A stretch of 56,950 nt of DNA from positions 1-56,950 of the forward strand of contig NZ_JAIULG010000028.1 of the NCBI RefSeq assembly GCF_020169415.1, given 5' to 3'. The notes beneath the pieces were generated by a model. The model worked only from the letters and a program-made list of their open reading frames with translations, had not been told where the DNA came from and searched no databases. Positions 51,974-56,950 of the stretch are shown in pieces. A program made the position numbers and the translations under genes. Within the stretch, counting starts at the first letter, position 1. Every line of letters begins with the position of its first letter. This DNA is from Tsukamurella sp. M9C. Lineage in GTDB: Bacteria; Actinomycetota; Actinomycetes; Mycobacteriales; Mycobacteriaceae.

Positions 51974-52927
51974 ATGCCCACCCTCGTCATCGTCGCCTTC
52001 GTCGGACTGCTCGGGCAGCTCGTTGACGGCAGCCTCGGGATGGCCTTCGGCGTGACGGCGACGACCTTCCTGGTCGCGCTCACGACGCTCTCGCCCGCCG
52101 CCATCAGCGCGACGATCCACCTCGCCGAGATCGGTACCAGCGCCGTCTCGGGCGCCTCGCACTGGCGCTTCGGCAACGTCGACTGGAAGGTCGTGCGCCG
52201 CATCGGCATCCCCGGCGCGATCGGCGCGTTCATCGGCGCGACGGTGCTCTCCAACCTGTCCACCGAGGTCGCGAAGCCGCTGATGTCCACCATCCTGCTG
52301 CTGCTCGGCCTGTACGTGTTGCTGCGCTTCACCTTCCGCGGCATCGACACCAAGAACCTGGGCAAGCCGCTGAAGTCGCGCTTCCTCGCCCCGCTGGGCC
52401 TGTTCGGCGGCTTCGTCGACGCCACCGGTGGCGGAGGCTGGGGTCCCGTCGGTACGCCGGCGCTGCTGGCCTCGGGCCGGATGGAGCCCCGCAAGGTGGT
52501 CGGCACCATCGACACCAGCGAGTTCCTCATCGCGCTCGCCGCGTCGCTCGGCTTCCTCGCCAACCTCGGCGGCGAGGGCGTGAACTTCGCCTACGCCGGC
52601 GCCATCCTGCTGGGCGGCGTCATCGCGGCTCCCTTCGCCGCCTGGCTGGTGCGCCACTTCCCGCCGCGGCTCCTCGGCGCCTCGGTGGGCGGCCTGATCA
52701 TCCTCACCAACGCCCGGACCCTCGTCGGCAAGAGCGGCCTCGCGCTCGATCCGGGGACGCAGCGCGTGGTGTACATCCTCATCGTCGCCGGCTGGATCGC
52801 CGCGTTCGCGTACTCCTTCGTGCAGTACCGCCGCGACGCCGTCCTCGAGTCCGCCGATTCCATCAGCGATCTCGCGGCCCGCAACGCCGCCGCGACCGAG
52901 GATCCGAAGGAGCCGGTCCCGGCCTGA
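51974..52927 (+). CDS. TauE/SafE-family membrane exporter
   Basis: 317 residues with eight predicted helices in two inverted halves. The family motif GQLVDGSLGMAFGVTATTFLVAL is near 15-37 and its counterpart LFGGFVDATGGGGWGPVGTPALLASG near 140-165. Members export sulfite, sulfoacetate and other organosulfonates; the substrate here is not defined. A GCAGGAG ribosome-binding site 8 nt upstream fixes the ATG. The last 45 residues are a cytoplasmic, acidic tail. A sulfurtransferase and MoeZ occur elsewhere in the window, but no direct operon link exists. Confidence 0.9.
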   Translation: MPTLVIVAFVGLLGQLVDGSLGMAFGVTATTFLVALTTLSPAAISATIHLAEIGTSAVSGASHWRFGNVDWKVVRRIGIPGAIGAFIGATVLSNLSTEVAKPLMSTILLLLGLYVLLRFTFRGIDTKNLGKPLKSRFLAPLGLFGGFVDATGGGGWGPVGTPALLASGRMEPRKVVGTIDTSEFLIALAASLGFLANLGGEGVNFAYAGAILLGGVIAAPFAAWLVRHFPPRLLGASVGGLIILTNARTLVGKSGLALDPGTQRVVYILIVAGWIAAFAYSFVQYRRDAVLESADSISDLAARNAAATEDPKEPVPA

Positions 52928-52937
52928 TCACCGCACC

Positions 52938-52983
52938 CAGCGCGGTGGATCGTGCCCCTCGGCGGGCACGATCCACCGCGCTG
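52938..52983 (+). terminator. Terminator with 20-bp perfect arms after the TauE/SafE gene
   Basis: The arm at 52938-52957 is exactly inverted at 52964-52983, with a 6-nt loop CTCGGC, and is followed by CTTCGTCTTT. It begins 11 nt after the stop and ends 17 nt before the -10 of the GNAT gene. Confidence 0.85.
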
Positions 52984-53000
52984 CTTCGTCTTTCCGTCCG

Positions 53001-53006
53001 TAGGCT
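53001..53006 (+). promoter_or_regulatory. -10 element of the GNAT gene
   Basis: TAGGCT ends 6 nt before the ATG at 53013; leaderless arrangement. Confidence 0.45.
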
Positions 53007-53012
53007 GGCGGC

Positions 53013-53492
53013 ATGGACGTCTGGATCGCGGACCCGCAGCGCGACGCCGGCCTGGTGGCGACGCTGCGCTACGCGTGGGCCCGGACCTCCGGCGCCACCA
53101 CCGATCCCCAGGACGACGCGTTCGTGGAACAGGTGCGGGCGTGGTGGATCCGCGACGAGCGCACCGTGTTCCTGGCGGGGGAGTCCATTCCGGGCGGCGG
53201 TGGCGCGGCCGCCGGCATGGTGACGCTCCACGAGTACCGGCGGATGCCGGTGCCGGGCGCGGCCCCATCGGCCTGGGGGTACCTGGGGCATCTCTTCGTC
53301 CTGCCCGCGGCGCGGGGCGAGGGGCACGGCCGGGCGTTGATCGAGGCGGTGCAGCGCGCCGCCCACGACCGCGGCTACCGGCGACTGGTGCTCTCGCCGA
53401 GCGAGGAGTCGATACCGCTGTACCGCCGCACCGGTTTCCGCGCGGCGGACGAGCTCATGGTGTGGGAACCGGGCCCCGCCGCCACGTCGTGA
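53013..53492 (+). CDS. GNAT-family N-acetyltransferase
   Basis: 159 residues. The acetyl-CoA-binding motif A is present as LGHLFVLPAARGEGHGRALIEAVQRAAHDRGYRRLVLSP near 91-129, with the RGxGxG/A-type loop (ARGEGHGRA) at 99-107. The C-terminal SEESIPLYRRTGFRAADELMVW fits motif B. The protein acetylates an amine, but no substrate signature is visible. Its last 38 bp overlap the 3' end of the convergent MFS gene, so the two transcripts form an antisense overlap. Confidence 0.9.
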   Translation: MDVWIADPQRDAGLVATLRYAWARTSGATTDPQDDAFVEQVRAWWIRDERTVFLAGESIPGGGGAAAGMVTLHEYRRMPVPGAAPSAWGYLGHLFVLPAARGEGHGRALIEAVQRAAHDRGYRRLVLSPSEESIPLYRRTGFRAADELMVWEPGPAATS

Positions 53493-54693
53493 TGGTGGCG
53501 GGCCCGACGCCCCGGTCGAGGCCGCGCACGAGCACGGCGCAGCCGATGCCCGAGAGCACCATGCCGATGGTGAACACGGCCGGGTAGCCGAGCGCATCGC
53601 CCACGGCGCCGCCGGCGAATCCGGCGATCCCCTGCGCCGCGACCACGGCGCTCGCGAGCAGCGTGTAATCGGCGCCCGCGTCGTCGCGCTCGCACGCGTC
53701 CATCATCAGCGTGAACAATGCGACCAACGCGGCGCCGCCGAAGACGTGCTCGAGCAGCGTTGCCGCGATCACCATGCCGCCGCCGCCGATCCCGAGCGCC
53801 GCGATCACGTACAGCCCCACCGCCAGGCTCTGGCTGACTCCGCCGAACAGCAATGCCGTGCGCCGCCCGTGCCGGAAGGCGAGCCAGCCGCCCACGGCCG
53901 ATCCGGCGAGGGCGCCCGCGGAGCTCAGGGCGCCGCTCACCAGCGCGATCTCCCGCAGGCCCAGGCCCGCGTCGTGCAGGAACGGGCCGGAGACGGACGA
54001 CGCCATGGCATTGCCGAACTTGTAGGCGGCCAGGAGCCCGATCAACGGGATCACCCCGGGCCGGCGCAGGCGGTGCCACCACGCCGTGCCCAGGCCCTCG
54101 CGGCGGACGTGCTCGACGGGGCGGGGCGCACCGTCGGCGGGCTCGTCCCGCGCCAGCAGGACGACGGGGACCGTGCACAGCAGGATCAGCCCGCCCAGGG
54201 TGAGCAATAGGACGCGCCAGCCGCTCTCCGCGTAGATCCACAGCAGCCCGCCGCCGCCGGCGATCATGCCGAGCCGGTAGGCGCCCGTCTGGATGCCGTT
54301 GCCGAGGCCGCGGTCGCGGGGGCCGAGGAGCCGCACCGCGAGGCCGTCGGTGGCGACGTCCTGGGTGGCGGAGAGCAGGTTGATGGCGGCGATGGCGACG
54401 AACAGCCACCGCAGGGACCCGGTGAGGTCGGTGGCGGCCAGGGCGAAGGCGACGCCGGCGGAGCCGAGCTGCGTGGCGAGGAGCCACCGCCGGCGCGTGC
54501 CGATCCGGTCGACGGCGGGCGCCCAGAGGAACTTCAATCCCCAGGGGAGGTAGAGGAACGAGGTGAGGCTGATCGCGGTGAGGGACAGGCCCGCCTCGCG
54601 GAGCAGGACGGGGATCGCCTGCGTGAAGAAGCCGAACGGGAGTCCCTGGGCGAAGTACAGCCCCGTCAGCAGGAGGAGCACGCGCAGTCGCAC
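53455..54693 (-). CDS. MFS transporter (AmpG/RhtX-like group)
   Basis: 412 residues with twelve predicted helices. The N-terminal sequence LLLLTGLYFAQGLPFGFFTQAIPVLL is followed by LYLPWGLKFLWAPAVDRIGTRRRWLL, a motif of the AmpG/acetyl-CoA transporter/RhtX-FptX branch of MFS. NLLSATQDVATDGLAVRLLG near 106-125 is also typical. Candidate cargoes are muropeptides, acyl-CoA-like molecules or siderophores; none is supported further. GTG start. It follows the rpf gene on the same strand but a terminator separates them, so it is probably transcribed alone. Confidence 0.86.
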   Translation of the reverse strand: MRLRVLLLLTGLYFAQGLPFGFFTQAIPVLLREAGLSLTAISLTSFLYLPWGLKFLWAPAVDRIGTRRRWLLATQLGSAGVAFALAATDLTGSLRWLFVAIAAINLLSATQDVATDGLAVRLLGPRDRGLGNGIQTGAYRLGMIAGGGGLLWIYAESGWRVLLLTLGGLILLCTVPVVLLARDEPADGAPRPVEHVRREGLGTAWWHRLRRPGVIPLIGLLAAYKFGNAMASSVSGPFLHDAGLGLREIALVSGALSSAGALAGSAVGGWLAFRHGRRTALLFGGVSQSLAVGLYVIAALGIGGGGMVIAATLLEHVFGGAALVALFTLMMDACERDDAGADYTLLASAVVAAQGIAGFAGGAVGDALGYPAVFTIGMVLSGIGCAVLVRGLDRGVGPATITTWRRGPVPTP

Positions 54694-54780
54694 CCCGCGA
54701 TTCTGGCAGTTCGCGCCGGAAGCGGGGCGACCAGGTCTCAGCGGGCGGGACGAGGCGGTCCTCTGGGGTGCGACGCGAAA

Positions 54781-54825
54781 ACGCCTGTGGCGGCCGATTC
54801 ACGAGGAATCGACCGCCACAGGCGT
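54781..54825 (-). terminator. Terminator of the rpf gene
   Basis: ACGCCTGTGGCGG (54781-54793) pairs with CCGCCACAGGCGT (54813-54825), and CGATTC/GAATCG (54795-54811) extends the stem inside. It is 25 bp after the rpf stop and precedes the MFS gene. Confidence 0.8.
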
Positions 54826-54849
54826 CAGTCTCTGTACAGCGGGTGCGAC

Positions 54850-55290
<441 letters not shown>

Positions 55291-55579
55291 TCAACCGGCT
55301 TCGGCGACGTGGTGCGTCACGCTGGAAGCGGTCCGGCGCCCGAGGAAGATGCTCTCGTTTCGGCGGCGGGCCCACACATACGCGGTGGTTCGTGGATTCA
55401 ATTGTGTTCCCGCTGAGCGGGTCGAGATGAACACTAGGGGCCTATCGGCGCGGTGTCATCCCCGCCGCGGGACGGTCGCGGTTTGATAACGCTTCGGTCA
55501 CGATCGGCTGTGAGGACCGTAAGACCAGGTCACCCCGGAGATCGCTAGCAATAGCTTGCATAGGCAATGACCTGCGAAA

Positions 55580-55595
55580 AGTGATGGCAATCACA
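55580..55595. promoter_or_regulatory. CRP/GlxR-like binding site upstream of rpf
   Basis: AGTGATGGCAATCACA differs from TGTGA-N6-TCACA only at the first base. Crp (Rv3676) in M. tuberculosis and GlxR in Corynebacterium are known to control rpf genes, so the location is meaningful. Its distance from the rpf start (about 400 bp) implies a long leader. Confidence 0.6.
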
Positions 55596-55671
55596 AGGGA
55601 AATGTGGCTCCCGTCACGGAGCACGAGGTTACGGAACGGTGTACGTGATCGCGCCTCGACCGACGACGAAC

Positions 55672-55707
55672 GGCGGCGGTGCCGGCCTTTCCGCCGTCAC
55701 CGCCGCC
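55672..55707 (-). terminator. Candidate terminator of the TGT-like gene
   Basis: GGCGGCGGTG (55672-55681) pairs with CACCGCCGCC (55698-55707), about 25 bp past the stop at 55732. Confidence 0.5.
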
Positions 55708-55731
55708 GTCCGGCAGCGCTCTTCTCCGTCG

Positions 55732-56949
55732 CTAGTGCGCGGTCGCCACGACGTCGCCGTCGTGGTCGTCCACCCGCCCGCTACTGGTGGCTCCGCCGCC
55801 GCTGAAGCGCTGCAGGAAGGCGTCGCGGTACGCGGGGAACCGTCCCTCGTCGATCGCGCGCCGGGCCCCGGCGGTGAGCGCGGTGAGGAACCGCAGGTTG
55901 TGCCGGGTCACCGCCTGCACCGCCGACGGTGCGTCGGTGCGGTAGAGGTGGTGCACGTACGCGCGGTTCGGAGACGGTGCCGCCCCGTCCCGATCGGGGG
56001 CGGCGTCGAGCGGACGCACGTCGTCGCGGAAGGGCCGCGTGGACACCGCGATGGGACCGTCCGCCGTCAGCGCGATTCCGCGGGTCGCGAGGTCCTGCGG
56101 CGCCGGGGATTCGATGAGATCGACGCCCGCGCCGATCGCATGCAGCAGTTCCTCGGGTCCGCGGACCGCGGCGAGGTACCGCGGAAGGTCCGCGTCCAGC
56201 GCCGCGGTGAGCAGGACGAGCGCATCGCCGGCCTGCGGATCGGTCGCGGCGCCGACGACCCGGACGCCGCCGAATCCCAGTCCGCCGGAACGGACGTCCT
56301 CCTCGTGGCGGGCGAGCAGATCGCGCAACGCGGCCCGGTCGTGGGCGAGGCGCAGGGGAACAGTGGCCCACAGCGACATCTCGCCCCGTCGCAGCGCAGT
56401 GAGCCAGTTGTGCTCGGCGAGAGCGCGCCGGGCGCCGCTCGCCGCCGCAGGTGCGAAGACGACGTCGCCGCCCAGCCGGTACGCCGCAGTGACGGCAGCG
56501 GCCGGATCGGAGGACGGGGCCGAGACGTCCACGAACAGTGGCAGATCCCACCCCGCGAAGGCGGCGAGGCCGCCGGCCTCCTCGACGGTCTCGGCGCCGG
56601 GGTGGAGTCCCAACCGGGCCCCGTCGACGGTGACACCGCTCGCGCCGAGCCGCGCGGCCGACGCGGGATCCACGCCCGGGATCGCGGCGAGCGGCGCGGA
56701 TGCCACGAAGGCCGGCGTCGCGATCGCCCGGTAGGCCGTGTGCAGCGTCCCCGAGCGCGCGGCGTCCGATCCGCCCGTGACCTCGAAACGCACCGGGTCG
56801 GTCACGGATTCGGCCTGCAGCCGGGCGTGCGCGGAGAGCGATCGGTAGTCCGAACGCAGCTCGGAGAGCTCCGCCGCCAGCGCGCGATTGCTCGCGCGCA
56901 GCTCCGCCAGTTCGGCCGTGCTCCGCGGGGCCTGCGGCGCCCCGCGGAG
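55732..56949 (-). CDS. Degenerate tRNA-guanine transglycosylase-like protein with N-terminal coiled coil, partial (5' end off the right edge)
   Basis: At least 405 residues, open to the window edge. The TGT domain begins near the in-frame GTG at 56805: FEVTGGSDAARSGTLHTAYRAIATPAFV, then LHPGAETVEEAGGLAAFAGWDLPLFVDVS, GVDLIESPAPQDLATRG, and NRAYVHHL...TRHNLRFL. These align with bacterial TGT. In that alignment the nucleophile Asp of GIDMFD is Glu, SGGFQ/SGGYQ is lost, the FDE and GIQQG motifs are gone, and the three zinc cysteines are absent while the fourth ligand His remains. The 48 codons upstream of 56805 stay in frame and encode a Leu/Glu heptad helix, so the real start is probably outside the window. 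The stop is at 55732. Confidence 0.68.
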   Translation of the reverse strand, partial: LRGAPQAPRSTAELAELRASNRALAAELSELRSDYRSLSAHARLQAESVTDPVRFEVTGGSDAARSGTLHTAYRAIATPAFVASAPLAAIPGVDPASAARLGASGVTVDGARLGLHPGAETVEEAGGLAAFAGWDLPLFVDVSAPSSDPAAAVTAAYRLGGDVVFAPAAASGARRALAEHNWLTALRRGEMSLWATVPLRLAHDRAALRDLLARHEEDVRSGGLGFGGVRVVGAATDPQAGDALVLLTAALDADLPRYLAAVRGPEELLHAIGAGVDLIESPAPQDLATRGIALTADGPIAVSTRPFRDDVRPLDAAPDRDGAAPSPNRAYVHHLYRTDAPSAVQAVTRHNLRFLTALTAGARRAIDEGRFPAYRDAFLQRFSGGGATSSGRVDDHDGDVVATAH

Positions 56950-56950
56950 C

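Overview
This window is chromosomal DNA from a very GC-rich actinobacterium of the order Mycobacteriales. The gene order is the main evidence. From about 0.8 to 48 kb it follows the Mycobacterium tuberculosis block Rv3214-Rv3193c: histidine phosphatase, orphan ParA, Rv3212-like beta-propeller, ferritin-like protein, RhlE, DUF3107, TetR, DUF3152, MoeZ, TIGR02569, alkyltransferase-like protein, lipase-like hydrolase, AdnA-AdnB, K+ channel, NudC, mycoredoxin, UvrD2, WhiB7, ABC1 kinase, Rv3196-like protein, DUF2342, YlbL-like protease and UPF0182. Accessory genes are inserted between these core genes. A Tsukamurella, Gordonia or Rhodococcus-like genus fits, but I cannot name the genus from the sequence alone. 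I see no insertion sequence, prophage, CRISPR array or rRNA.

Layout. 0-8.4 kb: partial lipid kinase, phosphatase, ParA, RNA helicase RhlE and small conserved genes. 8.5-17.9 kb: TetR and a divergent hydrolase, DUF3152, MoeZ, a FadD-type ligase, an F420-dependent reductase, a CbiX-like chelatase and a DNA-repair alkyltransferase-like protein. 18-24.6 kb: the AdnAB helicase-nuclease operon for double-strand break resection. 24.6-35.2 kb: K+ channel, an autoregulated TetR-SDR pair, sulfurtransferase, NudC, mycoredoxin, UvrD2, a siderophore-interacting protein behind a candidate iron box, and whiB7 with a long attenuator-like leader. 35.4-39 kb: acyl-CoA dehydrogenase and a CoA-transferase whose promoter carries a CRP/GlxR-like site and two tandem palindromes. 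39-48.3 kb: ABC1 kinase, an orphan cyclodehydratase-like protein, ferritin-like protein, DUF2342, PDZ-Lon protease and a giant UPF0182 membrane protein. 48.4-57 kb: initiator tRNA, acetyltransferase, F420-type oxidoreductase, class III nucleotide cyclase, secreted DUF3060, TauE/SafE, GNAT, MFS, a short Rpf with a long 5' leader, and a degenerate tRNA-guanine transglycosylase-like protein running off the right edge.

Themes: DNA repair (AdnAB, UvrD2, ATL), redox and F420 chemistry, intrinsic antibiotic response (WhiB7), and cAMP signalling (a cyclase plus two CRP-like sites). Many genes have a TANNNT hexamer ending 6-7 nt before the start codon, which points to leaderless mRNAs.

The strongest unexplained signal is a non-palindromic 9-mer, GCACCGTCG/CGACGGTGC. 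It occurs about 45 times by eye in both orientations, where composition predicts one or two. It lies in several reading frames and sometimes forms close inverted pairs. The second is the TGT-like protein, which has lost its zinc cysteines and most catalytic residues and is preceded in frame by a coiled-coil segment.
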